This document shows positions 9,022 to 17,252 of a DNA stretch of 64,000 nucleotides, piece by piece; position 1 is the first letter of the stretch, and each line of letters opens with the position of its first letter. Made by a program: the position numbers and the translations under genes. The stretch is taken from contig JAHDQN010000056.1 of the NCBI GenBank assembly GCA_018433775.1, positions 1 to 64,000 on the forward strand, written 5' to 3'. The stretch comes from Deltaproteobacteria bacterium (GTDB lineage: Bacteria; Desulfobacterota; Desulfomonilia; UBA1062). The notes below the pieces were generated by a model. The model made no database searches and was not told where the DNA came from. It saw only the letters and a program-made list of their open reading frames with translations.

Positions 9022-9935
9022 TCGACCACTGCATTTTCCTCTCTCGAGACCCTCTCCGGTACGGATTCAAGCCCCACGATCTCGGCAAAGTTCTCACCCA
9101 GGAGCCTCCTGCGGACGCCCTCGTCCGGGAAGAGCCGCTCGACCCTGCGCTTGATGAACCCGTAGTCGTACCTGCCCTGTGCGTCATGGAAGCCGTACGG
9201 CCCGTCTGTTCCGAAGAGCAGCCGCTCGGGCCCGAGGTACGCGACCGACTCCCGGGTGGCCTTCTCGCTCACGTACGAGGTCTGGGAGAGGTCGAGAAAG
9301 ACGTTCGCCATCGAGAGTACCGTCCTCCAGGTGTCCGAATATTCGGGGAACCCGGTGTGTGCGAGAACGAGCTTGAGCTCGGGCACCCGTGCCAGGAGGG
9401 CCCCGTAATCGCCCTCTTCCCCGAATCCGCAGTGGATGAGCAGGGGCTTGCCCAGCTCGGCGAGCGCCTGCGCCACGGGCAGGAGCTCCACCGGGGCGAA
9501 GTGGTGCCAGAACGGATGGGCCTTGACCCCGATGAACCCGGGCTCGCCCCGGTACTTCCGGAGCTCGTCCAGCGGGTCCAGGCGGCCTCGCGGATTGACG
9601 AACACCCAGCCGAGAAAGCGGTCGGGGTGCCTGCGCACGGCATCGAAGATCGCCCCGTTATCCGGATCAGGGACGATATGAAACGGCCTGCCGAGAATCT
9701 TGACCTCTCCCCGGGGCGTGAAGTTCGCCACCAGGAGCTGTCCCAGTTTTCTCAGCCGCCGGTTCTCCAGAATGGCCTGGAGAATTCTCAGGAGTGCCCT
9801 GGGCGGCTCGGGAAAAGGCTCTATCATGGACCCCATGAGCGCGGCCCTGCCCACATCCGAACGGTCCATTTCCCGCAACAGGTCCTCTGTTCCGAGAGCC
9901 CGCTGTTCCAGGTGATAGTGACAGTCGATAATCAT
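9018..9935 (-). CDS. Amidohydrolase-family metal-dependent hydrolase
   Basis: 305 residues of the amidohydrolase_2 type (TIM barrel). Metal-site elements are visible: IIDCHYH at residues 2-8, GVKAHP in the middle, LLIHCGF, LVLAHTGFPE and the late aspartate in LLFGTDGPYG. Enzymes of this group hydrolyse or decarboxylate cyclic or aromatic acids, but the substrate cannot be deduced. The next gene (10088-11065) encodes a distant paralogue in the same direction, so the two may act in the same route. ATG with AGGATG upstream; a downstream promoter candidate serves the ligase gene. Confidence 0.8.
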   Translation of the reverse strand: MIIDCHYHLEQRALGTEDLLREMDRSDVGRAALMGSMIEPFPEPPRALLRILQAILENRRLRKLGQLLVANFTPRGEVKILGRPFHIVPDPDNGAIFDAVRRHPDRFLGWVFVNPRGRLDPLDELRKYRGEPGFIGVKAHPFWHHFAPVELLPVAQALAELGKPLLIHCGFGEEGDYGALLARVPELKLVLAHTGFPEYSDTWRTVLSMANVFLDLSQTSYVSEKATRESVAYLGPERLLFGTDGPYGFHDAQGRYDYGFIKRRVERLFPDEGVRRRLLGENFAEIVGLESVPERVSREENAVVD

Positions 9936-10087
9936 TTCATCCTCCTCAAATGAATAGGGGATAATATAATCGCGAACAGGAAGAAGGGAACCCTCCCGTG
10001 TCAGAGTCGCTCATCCGCGGAAGAGATGCTCCGGGGATAACGGGGCCACAGCGGCAGAGGCGGTTCAGGCAAAGGCCGGAAGCGACC

Positions 10088-11065
10088 TTACCGCTGCCTT
10101 GCCGCGGTTGCAGCCGCTGCCGGAGATGCGCCGGCAATCGGGATATCGAGCAGGGAGGCGGCATTGACGCAGCATATCCTCTGCTCAAGACCCCTGTCTC
10201 CGCGGCAGGCCGCCCTCACCGCGCGCCTGGCGGCGACCATGCTCCCCCAGGGCCAGTCAGAGGCTAACAGCACCCGTTCCGGGCCGAACACGCGGAGGAG
10301 CTCCCGGATGACCCGGGGGCTCTGGAACGAGGTGTCCACCCAGACATTGGGAAATTCGGAGAGCTCGTCGATGACCTCGCGCACCTCGTCGAGCCCGGCA
10401 TGGCCTGCGATGAAATTCACCTCGGGGAATTCTCCGACCAGCCGGACCGCGTGGTGGACCGCCCCGTAGCCCGGGACTTCCCGGTCGCTGTCGGCCCGGT
10501 GATAATAGGTGCTCATCCCGCAGTGAAAGAGCACGGGCAGGCCGTGGGGGGCAAAGGCGTCAACGGCCTCGAACGTCCTCACCGAGTCGAGCGAAACCCC
10601 CTGGAGTATGGGATGGAGCTTCAACCCCCGGGCGCCCCTGCTCACGTCCGAGGCAAGGGAGGCTGCCGGGTCCAGGTCTTTCGTGAAGTCCACACCGGTA
10701 AAGGCAATGATCGCAGGGTCTCTCTCGCTCACGCGCAAAAGCTCATCACCGGTCACACAGGGAGGAACCGGCATGCAGATGCTCAAAGAAACCCCTGCCT
10801 TTTCCATGTCCCGGAGGAGATTTTCGCGGGTTCCCACGGCGTTGCGCGCGAACTGGGCGGTGACGGTCACGGACGGAAACAGGCGGGTGAACAACCTTTC
10901 CAGAAGGCCCCACCGGTAGGAGAAGATCTCGGATACAACCAGGGGATCGAAGGCCGGGCGCTTTCTCACCCCTTTGAGGTGAATGAGGGCGCCCCCTCCC
11001 CTGAAGAGAATGTCGCCCAGATGGCAGTGGGCATCAATGGTGGAATACACGCCGAGTCTCTCCAT
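10088..11065 (-). CDS. Amidohydrolase-family protein, paralogue of the neighbouring gene
   Basis: 325 residues. The same motif order as the 9018-9935 product is found: TIDAHCHLGD near residue 10, GLKLHP (about 148-153), VLFHCGM, NFIAGHAGLDEV and VLLASDWPWGS. All presumed metal ligands are present, so it should be active. The Ala-rich last 15 residues are probably disordered. Separated from its paralogue by about 150 nt; function unknown beyond hydrolase or decarboxylase. Confidence 0.78.
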   Translation of the reverse strand: MERLGVYSTIDAHCHLGDILFRGGGALIHLKGVRKRPAFDPLVVSEIFSYRWGLLERLFTRLFPSVTVTAQFARNAVGTRENLLRDMEKAGVSLSICMPVPPCVTGDELLRVSERDPAIIAFTGVDFTKDLDPAASLASDVSRGARGLKLHPILQGVSLDSVRTFEAVDAFAPHGLPVLFHCGMSTYYHRADSDREVPGYGAVHHAVRLVGEFPEVNFIAGHAGLDEVREVIDELSEFPNVWVDTSFQSPRVIRELLRVFGPERVLLASDWPWGSMVAARRAVRAACRGDRGLEQRICCVNAASLLDIPIAGASPAAAATAARQR

Positions 11066-11165
11066 GTAACATCCAATAAGAGCGGTGCCGTGAAAAACGA
11101 GGCCGGTAAGGCTCTTTATAAGCAGAGGCTATCTCTTCTCTTTACACAGGTAAAGGCTTTTTGTT

Positions 11166-11318
11166 ATGAACTCCCCTTACAATCTCTTCTCTTTCATGGC
11201 ACAGGAGAACAGGTACGAAGTGATGCACATCAGGCCCCCCATCTGCACCCCGTGTATCTTCATGGACGAAGCGGTCTTCCGGAGCGCCGCCTACCTTTTC
11301 ATCCGGGAGATGAGATGA
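11166..11318 (+). CDS. Small ORF (50 aa) translationally coupled to the methyltransferase gene
   Basis: ATG at 11166 to TGA at 11316-11318; the stop overlaps the next start as ATGA. Third codon positions are strongly G/C as in neighbouring genes, and residues such as CTPC (a CxxC pair near residue 27) and the tail AAYLFIREMR look protein-like. The product has no predicted membrane segment. AGGTAAAGG lies 10-19 nt upstream of its ATG. I recognise no family. The alternative is a chance frame that merely leads ribosomes into the methyltransferase gene. Confidence 0.5.
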   Translation: MNSPYNLFSFMAQENRYEVMHIRPPICTPCIFMDEAVFRSAAYLFIREMR

Positions 11319-12028
11319 GCGGCGCCGACACCACCCGTTGGAACTCCTCCATGAGGCGGATGTTCGGCGACATCTCCGGCCGCTACGATCTGCTCAACAC
11401 CCTCATGACCTTCGGCAGGGACCAGGCATGGCGGCGCTATGCGATCCGTACGGCCATGCTTCCCGAAGGAGGCGCGCTCCTTGACGTGGGCACGGGCACC
11501 GGAAAAATCGCTCTGGAGGCCAAGGGCCGGGATCCCGGTCTCACGGTGGCGGCCCTCGACCTCACGCCCGGAATGATGAAGCAGGGGAGGCTCTCGGATA
11601 CAAAAAACAGCGTGTTCTGGATAAACGGCGACGCCCTGGTGCTGCCCTTCGACGACAGCCGGTTCGACGCCGTGGTCTCGGGCTACCTGATGCGCAATGT
11701 CCCGGACATACACCGGGCGTTTCATGAACAGCTCCGGGTGGTCAAGCCTGGAGGGCGCGTGGTGTGCCTGGACACCAGCCCCCCTTCCTCACGCCTGCTC
11801 AGGCCTGTCATATGGGTCTATTTCCGGTTCGTCATCCCGCTCCTGGGGGGACTGATCAGCGGCAGATGGGAGGCCTATCGCTACCTGCCCCAGTCGACCC
11901 AGGCCTTCAAGACCCCGGAAGAGCTCGCGGAGATCATGGCGGACACCGGGTTTACGGGTATCGGCTATCGCCGGTTCATGCTCGGGACCATGGCAGTGGT
12001 ATGGGGCACTCGCCCTCACGGGGTCTGA
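11315..12028 (+). CDS. UbiE/COQ5-family class I methyltransferase
   Basis: 237 residues, SAM-dependent. N-terminal MFGDISGRYDLLNTLMTFG is the typical UbiE/MenG block for the demethylmenaquinone methyltransferase family; motif I is LLDVGTGTGKIAL (about 49-61), followed by DLTPGMM and LPFDDSRFDAV, and the C-terminus has RYLPQSTQAF. It could be the menaquinone methyltransferase of this organism, or a paralogue that acts on another quinone or lipid; the sequence departs from canonical UbiE in the last third, so I give no symbol. Its ATG overlaps the stop of a 50-codon ORF. Confidence 0.85.
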   Translation: MSGADTTRWNSSMRRMFGDISGRYDLLNTLMTFGRDQAWRRYAIRTAMLPEGGALLDVGTGTGKIALEAKGRDPGLTVAALDLTPGMMKQGRLSDTKNSVFWINGDALVLPFDDSRFDAVVSGYLMRNVPDIHRAFHEQLRVVKPGGRVVCLDTSPPSSRLLRPVIWVYFRFVIPLLGGLISGRWEAYRYLPQSTQAFKTPEELAEIMADTGFTGIGYRRFMLGTMAVVWGTRPHGV

Positions 12029-12354
12029 CGCTTTCCGGATGGAGCGCCCTGCCGCGGACGGAACAATCTCTCTGTGGGCCGATACACCCCGGTGGCATCG
12101 CCCCCTCCTCCGGTATTCCGATGCCCGTGATTCCCGTTCCGGATCAGTTTCGTGCCTCCTCACCCTGGCCGGACACCATCCCCCCAAGGCCGGTTTTTCT
12201 CGCACAGTCCAACCCTGACGAACGTCTCACGCGGCCCGGCCGTCCGCTCCTTGTGCTCGAATGAGGCCCCCGCCGTTGATTTCCGCTCTGCTTGCGTGTA
12301 TATCAGGAAGAAAAGAGGGAAGAATAACCCGCAGTATGTAAGAGAAGAGGAAAC
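12029..12354 (+). promoter_or_regulatory. 326-nt gap with a promoter for the TGS GTPase gene
   Basis: TTGATT (12276-12281) and TATATC (12299-12304) with a 17-nt spacer form a credible sigma-70 promoter ending about 50 nt before the GTPase ATG. GAGAAGAGG follows as ribosome site. The remainder of the gap (12029-12270) shows no gene or repeat that I can support. Confidence 0.5.
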
Positions 12355-13341
12355 ATGCCTGCCAATCTTCCACCGACATATCTGGAAGCGGAGCGGCGCT
12401 ATCGCGAGGCGAAAACCCCGCAGGAAAAACTCGATGCCCTGGAGGAGATGCTTGCGATCATACCCAAGCACAAGGGCACCGACAAGCTCCAGGCCGACCT
12501 CAAGCGCAGGATTGCCAGGCATCGGGACGAGACGCAGAAAAAGAAGGGCGCCGCCGTCCAGAAAAACATCTTCCACATCGACAAGGAAGGGGCCGCGCAG
12601 GTAGTGATTGTAGGGCCTCCCAACACCGGCAAGTCTTCCCTGGTCGACCGGCTCACCAAGGCCTCTCCGGAGATCGCTGACTTTCCCCACACCACGCACA
12701 AACCTACCCCGGGCATGGCCCAGTACGAGAACATCCAGTTCCAGCTCATCGACACACCGCCTTTGACCGGCGAGTACATAGACCCTGCCATGGCCGACAT
12801 GATCCGCAGGGCGGACGTGGTGGTCGTGCTCATCGATCTCGCGGCCGAGCCCCTGAGCCAGTATGAAGACACCATGACCATGCTGGGGTCGTTTCGCGTC
12901 TACCCGGAGAACGCCGAGGTGCCCGATGAGGTGAGACGGCCGGTCTTCCTCAAAAAAATTCTGCTGCTTGCGAACAAGATGGAAACGGAAAAAGAACAGG
13001 ACGACTTCGAAACCTTCATCGAGCTCACCGGCCTTGGCATCCCGGCGCTGGGCATCTCGGTTCACCGGGACAGGAATCTCCCCGAGTTCCTGGACACCCT
13101 CTACCGGCTCTCCGGGATCATCAGGGTCTACTCGAAGAACCCGGGCAAGGAGCCCGATCTCAAGGAACCGTTCGTGATCCCCCGGGGCAGCACCCTGGAG
13201 GATCTGGCCGGAAAGATCCACAAGGACTTCGTCACCAGGCTCAAATATGCCCGGATATGGGGCAAAACGGTCCACGACGGCCAGATGGCCCAGCGTGACT
13301 ATGTGCTGCAGGACGGAGACATCGTGGAGATTCACGCCTGA
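12355..13341 (+). CDS. TGS-domain GTPase of the Obg/DRG-like family
   Basis: 328 residues. An N-terminal basic helical region (1-75) precedes the G domain: G1 GPPNTGKSS (about 85-93), a threonine pair HTTHKPTPG as G2, DTPP as G3 and NKME as G4 (NKxE in place of NKxD). The C-terminal 80 residues form a TGS domain, with VIPRGSTLEDLAGKIHKDF and ending RDYVLQDGDIVEIHA. This architecture is that of DRG-like GTPases, commoner in archaea and eukaryotes but known in deltaproteobacteria. A ribosome-related role is likely by family; partners unknown. Confidence 0.88.
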   Translation: MPANLPPTYLEAERRYREAKTPQEKLDALEEMLAIIPKHKGTDKLQADLKRRIARHRDETQKKKGAAVQKNIFHIDKEGAAQVVIVGPPNTGKSSLVDRLTKASPEIADFPHTTHKPTPGMAQYENIQFQLIDTPPLTGEYIDPAMADMIRRADVVVVLIDLAAEPLSQYEDTMTMLGSFRVYPENAEVPDEVRRPVFLKKILLLANKMETEKEQDDFETFIELTGLGIPALGISVHRDRNLPEFLDTLYRLSGIIRVYSKNPGKEPDLKEPFVIPRGSTLEDLAGKIHKDFVTRLKYARIWGKTVHDGQMAQRDYVLQDGDIVEIHA

Positions 13342-13457
13342 GCGGACCGCCCTTTCCCCAAGGACCTTCCAGCCGATGTCCGGCGGGTTCGCCCTTGTTC
13401 ATCGGGCCTCGTCCCCGGCGGTGCGGCCGCGCCGGATGCAAGGGCAAAGGAGTACAT

Positions 13458-14258
13458 ATGTCCGAAGAGTTCGAGATCACCTTGAGGGTATGTGCGCAGG
13501 ACCCGGCACCCCTCTTCCGCACCGTGGCAGGGCTGCGGTCCGTCGGCCCCTACGGGCTCGTTCCTGTGGGCGCCTCCGTGGTGCACGACCGGTATTTCGA
13601 CACGGACCGCGGCAGGCTCATGGAAGGCAGGTTCGCGCTCAGGCTCAGACAGGATCGGGATCGAACCTGGCTCGCTCTCAAGGGAAAGGAGCGGATCGAT
13701 GCCCGGAGTGCGATCCGCCGCCTGGAGATCGAGGGAGAGTGGTCGGAAGACATGCTGGATCACGTGCTCGAGGTTGCCGGGCTCACCCCCCGCCGGGATG
13801 CGATCTTCCTGCCCCAAGACCCTGTCAGAACCCTGTCAGGTTTGGGACTCCGCGTCATTCAGCACCGCAGAATGGAGAGGACCGGAATGCATGTCGTGGA
13901 CACGCGAACGCAGACCGGGGAGATCGTGGGAGAGATGGCCCTCGATACGGTCCGCTATCAGGCGGCGGGCACGGTGTTCATCCACCACGAGATCGAAATC
14001 GAGGCGTCTTCGCGGGACTATGAAGAAATGACGGCAGACCTTGCCGCCCTCCTGCAGAGGGAGTTCCCGGGCGCCCTGTGCCGGTGGGACCACAACAAGC
14101 TCATCACCGGGCTCGCGCTCCAGGCACTGGCCGCACAACACCCTGCCGGGCATTCATCACCCGGTGGCATCGTTGTCTCAGAGCAGTGGTACGAGAGGAT
14201 CGAGGACTGGATCAGAAGGCATCGGGATTCTCTGGGGCAGGCGGAGTGTCTTCGGTAG
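13458..14258 (+). CDS. CYTH-domain protein (putative triphosphatase)
   Basis: 266 residues; AAGGAG 6 nt before the ATG fixes the start, although the frame is open further upstream. CYTH proteins bind triphosphates in a beta-tunnel. Seen: the N-terminal EFEITLR, a degenerate ExExK in which the lysine is threonine, then YFDTDRGRL, ALRLRQDRDRTWLALKGK, ALDTV and HHEIEIE. The other basic and acidic tunnel residues are present. No CHAD domain follows. The altered ExExK may lower or change activity. Inorganic triphosphatase is the most likely function; an adenylate cyclase of class IV is the alternative. Confidence 0.8.
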   Translation: MSEEFEITLRVCAQDPAPLFRTVAGLRSVGPYGLVPVGASVVHDRYFDTDRGRLMEGRFALRLRQDRDRTWLALKGKERIDARSAIRRLEIEGEWSEDMLDHVLEVAGLTPRRDAIFLPQDPVRTLSGLGLRVIQHRRMERTGMHVVDTRTQTGEIVGEMALDTVRYQAAGTVFIHHEIEIEASSRDYEEMTADLAALLQREFPGALCRWDHNKLITGLALQALAAQHPAGHSSPGGIVVSEQWYERIEDWIRRHRDSLGQAECLR

Positions 14259-14474
14259 GGCCTGCCAATCGCCTCCTGAGGCCCGGCGGGGACGATTTCC
14301 GGACAGGGGCGGTATTGAGCGGTTTGCTCCTGAATCTTTCGCGAGCCCCCACCCCGGGCGCCTTCACCGCACCGGCGGAGCTTTTTTAAGAACCCGGTGC
14401 AGAACCGCGACCGGACCCCTTAAGCACTTCGATACCTGCCGCTTTCGCGCAAGGATCTCGAGAGCCCTTTTATC

Positions 14475-14747
14475 TCATTCTGCGGCAACGTGCCTGGCCA
14501 GATTCAGGACCTCTTCGAAAATGTCTCTCATCTCGTTGATCTTGTCGGAGATGAGCATGAAGAGTATCTCGAGCCGCAAGACAGGATCAAAGGTGGTGCT
14601 CAACAGCCGGTCGATCTCTTCCTGGGTGCTCACGAGGTCAGGATTATCCGACAGGAATCTGTCTCTTTGACGGATGAGATCCTGAATCTCCCGGGGTTCA
14701 CCTGTTCCCTCTGTTTCCCGACACGTGGCGAATTCATCATAGTGCAT
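14475..14747 (-). CDS. Conserved-looking hypothetical cytoplasmic protein, 90 aa
   Basis: The start at 14747 is chosen because AGGGTG lies 6-7 nt upstream; the frame is open for another 32 codons, but that part is not protein-like. The product is acidic and almost wholly helical: a segment around QDLIRQRDRFLSDNPDLV, then EEIDRLLSTTF, DPVLRLEILFMLISDKI and a final helix. The pattern recalls small DUF3135-like proteins, but I cannot confirm that. It stands alone, convergent with the CYTH gene. Confidence 0.55.
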   Translation of the reverse strand: MHYDEFATCRETEGTGEPREIQDLIRQRDRFLSDNPDLVSTQEEIDRLLSTTFDPVLRLEILFMLISDKINEMRDIFEEVLNLARHVAAE

Positions 14748-15339
14748 GGTTACACCCTGATTATGGATCACGTCTCCGCCCCTCGTCCCCGCCTGTTCCA
14801 CAAACAGGAGAGGAGTCCGGGCCACCAGCCATACCGCCAGCAAGGCGTATGCCAGTTTGAATATATAATTATATCAATATGTTATTTGATATATTCCCTG
14901 TGTTTTTTCTCTTGGGCCGACAAAGCAGTAAATTTTTTCATTCATTGGGAAGAATTGTTCCCATTCTTTTCTTATTCAATCATAATACGTAAAACGAAGC
15001 AGGCCACCTCACGCACATCGCCTGCCCCACCTTCATAGAGCTAAGAATAAGGGCATCGGGCTGCATCTCCACTGCGATCGGCAATATCGTCATTGACATC
15101 TACCGGGCTATTCTCCCATAGTAAAAGGCCAATGTAATGCTCGGTCCGGGTGATTGTCCGGTGTTCCGCCGAAACAGGCAAGGTCCTTCGGACACATCGC
15201 ACCGCCTGCTCACGATGGAAGGTTTGCGGAGAGTGGGCCGCATGCCTTCCCGCGCAGCACCGGCGATGCGGCAGGGCCGGCATGTCACCCAGTGGAATCA
15301 GAAGGATCCGTGCGTGGAATTACTGATTGGGAGGAAGCC
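14748..15339. other. 592-nt intergenic region, AT-rich in its first half
   Basis: Between divergent genes. The part 14865-14995 is strongly AT-rich and would carry the promoters of both sides; TGGGAA and TTCCCA (14946-14951, 14958-14963) form a 6-bp dyad with a 6-nt centre. The part 15040-15339 is GC-rich with overlapping short open frames on both strands, none with a convincing start and ribosome site. I see no gene. Confidence 0.4.
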
Positions 15340-16017
15340 ATGGAAAAGGATCAGATACCATCTCATGCCCCTGCACCGTGGGCTCTGACCGGCTCGGGCT
15401 ACATTCTCCTCTTCCGCTTCAGCCGGGAGTTCATCCGCAGGCAGGGCCTGGTGCCTGAATCGATGCAACCTTCGTTCCGGGGCGGATTCGGCACGGTCAT
15501 GTACGTGGACTATCTCAGCTCCGACGTCGGCCCTTATCGAGAGCTGCTCTTCATTCCGGGCGCGTTCGATTTTTCCGGCAGAACATACTACTCCATCACC
15601 CGCATCTACGTGTCCACCCTTAAGAGCGTACGGGAAGGAAGGAACAACTGGGGGATTCCCAAGGAACTCGCATCCTTTGAGGCGACCATGGAGCCCGGGG
15701 GCATGGAGAGGGTCAGGGTGAGGGCGGAGAGCGGGACTATCGCGGAATTCCTGTTCAGGAGCCGGCCCGTGAGCCTGCCGGTCACCACTGCGGTGGTGCC
15801 GGCCTTCCTGAGAACCCTTGGCCACCGCTCACAAGGCAGGACACTGCTCACCGCGCCCAGGGCACGCGGAAGCATCGCCCCTGCTCAGACCCTGGAGATC
15901 CGCACGGACGGATCGCTCTTTCCACCCGTGGAGAGGGCGAAGCGCATCGGCACCGTGAGGGTCCCGCACTTCTTCATGGTCTTCCCGCCGGCCCGGGTCA
16001 TGGAGCAGGGAGAGTGA
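15340..16017 (+). CDS. Acetoacetate decarboxylase-family protein
   Basis: 225 residues; GGGAGGAAGCC precedes the ATG. The family forms a Schiff base between a lysine and a beta-keto acid. The segment WGIPKELA holds the equivalent lysine (Lys108), with the preceding YVSTLKSVREGRNNWG and the glutamates of the strand FEATMEP. The usual PGPYRELLFIPG-like block is present as VGPYRELLFIPGAF. Many such proteins outside the solventogenic clostridia are not true acetoacetate decarboxylases, so the reaction is uncertain. Followed after 131 nt by a PhzF gene. Confidence 0.78.
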   Translation: MEKDQIPSHAPAPWALTGSGYILLFRFSREFIRRQGLVPESMQPSFRGGFGTVMYVDYLSSDVGPYRELLFIPGAFDFSGRTYYSITRIYVSTLKSVREGRNNWGIPKELASFEATMEPGGMERVRVRAESGTIAEFLFRSRPVSLPVTTAVVPAFLRTLGHRSQGRTLLTAPRARGSIAPAQTLEIRTDGSLFPPVERAKRIGTVRVPHFFMVFPPARVMEQGE

Positions 16018-16148
16018 GCGGGAGACGTATCCCAGAGGGCCCTGCCGTGCGTGCAGGTTATACCCGGTAGTACGAAGGGAATACAGGCCGGGGCAGAACA
16101 CCGCTTCCGGTTATTCCGGTCCATGCCGGTTAAGGAGGTAAGCGATTG

Positions 16149-16934
16149 ATGGAAATATCCCTGTATCAGGTCGATGCATTCGCCTCATCGGTGTTCTCGG
16201 GCAACCCCGCTGCGGTGTGTCCTTTGCGGGAATGGCTTCCGGAGAGCCTCATGCAGTCCATCGCCCGGGAAAACAACCTCTCGGAGACAGCCTTTCTGGT
16301 GCCCGAGGGGAATGCATACCGGATCCGCTGGTTCACCCCCGATGCAGAGGTCGATCTCTGCGGCCACGCCACCCTGGCATCCGCTCATGTGATCTTCAGC
16401 TCTCTGGACCCGGCGCGCACGCAGGTGGGCTTTCTCTCCAAGAGCGGTCCCCTTCAGGTCGACCGCTCGGGAGACCTGCTCGTCATGGACTTTCCGTCGC
16501 AGCCCCCGTGTGCCTGCGAGGTGCCTGCGGGACTTCTCCCGGCCCTGGGCGTTGAAGCCCAGACCGTGCTCTGCTCCGAGGACTACTTCGTGGTGTGTGC
16601 CGACGAAGAAGAAATACTCGCCCTGAAGCCGGATATGAACGAGCTCAAGGGGCTCGGCCTGCGCGGGGTCATCGTGACGGCCCCCGGCAAGGATGTGGAC
16701 TTTGTCTCCCGCTTCTTTGCGCCCGGGATCGGGATTCCCGAAGACCCGGTTACAGGCTCGGCGCACTGTGCCCTCGTCCCCTACTGGGCGAAGCGCCTGC
16801 GGAAAAAAGACCTGCGCGCGCGCCAGGTATCTTGCCGGGGAGGCGAGCTCTTCTGCCGGGACCTGGGCGAGCGGGTGGAGATAGCGGGCAGGGCAGTGCT
16901 TTATATGTCGGGAACGATCTTTGTCAACGGGTGA
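16149..16934 (+). CDS. PhzF-family isomerase/epimerase
   Basis: 261 residues, close to the family norm. The start is the ATG at 16149 behind AAGGAGGTAAGCG; a TTG one codon earlier is less likely. The catalytic glutamate is in NLSETAFL (Glu46), and the paired diaminopimelate-epimerase-like halves show SGNPAAVC, VDLCGHATLASAH and GIPEDPVTGSAHCAL. PhzF proteins shift double bonds or epimerise small metabolites; nothing nearby indicates phenazine synthesis, so the substrate is unknown. Confidence 0.86.
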   Translation: MEISLYQVDAFASSVFSGNPAAVCPLREWLPESLMQSIARENNLSETAFLVPEGNAYRIRWFTPDAEVDLCGHATLASAHVIFSSLDPARTQVGFLSKSGPLQVDRSGDLLVMDFPSQPPCACEVPAGLLPALGVEAQTVLCSEDYFVVCADEEEILALKPDMNELKGLGLRGVIVTAPGKDVDFVSRFFAPGIGIPEDPVTGSAHCALVPYWAKRLRKKDLRARQVSCRGGELFCRDLGERVEIAGRAVLYMSGTIFVNG

Positions 16935-17252
16935 GCCGGGGCTCTTCGTACGGAGTGAGATCCAACCGCATAAGGGGATCAGAGCGGGCAAGGGAGCCTG
17001 CCGAGGGTAAGGCCTGAACATATATCCGCGCCCATACGAACCGTTCCCCTTGACACGGCTCACGATGCGATTCCGAACCGGGACATGGCGGTTTCCGCGG
17101 TCGGGATTCACCCCGTCCTGCACCGGCGAGGCCCAGGGTCAGGAAACGACGCAAGGCACCGAGAATGCATTGGGCCGTGGGGCATATGCGTGTCCCGCGG
17201 AAGAGATCCTTTCAGAGGGCAACCGTGGAATGAATCCTTACGGAGGGAGCTT
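16935..17252. other. 318-nt intergenic region without a recognisable gene
   Basis: GC-rich. CTTGACAC at about 17050 is the only promoter-like hexamer and has no matching -10 box at a good distance. GGAGGGAGC just before 17253 is the ribosome site of the next gene. No repeat, RNA gene or coding frame is supported. Confidence 0.4.

Noticed and set aside
7509..9953. 814-codon plus-strand frame across the acyl-CoA ligase and amidohydrolase genes
   Set aside because: Covers two well-supported genes in antisense; long frames of this kind are common at this GC content.
10400..11314. In-frame upstream extension of the methyltransferase frame
   Set aside because: It runs antisense through the amidohydrolase gene; the family N-terminus begins at the ATG at 11315.
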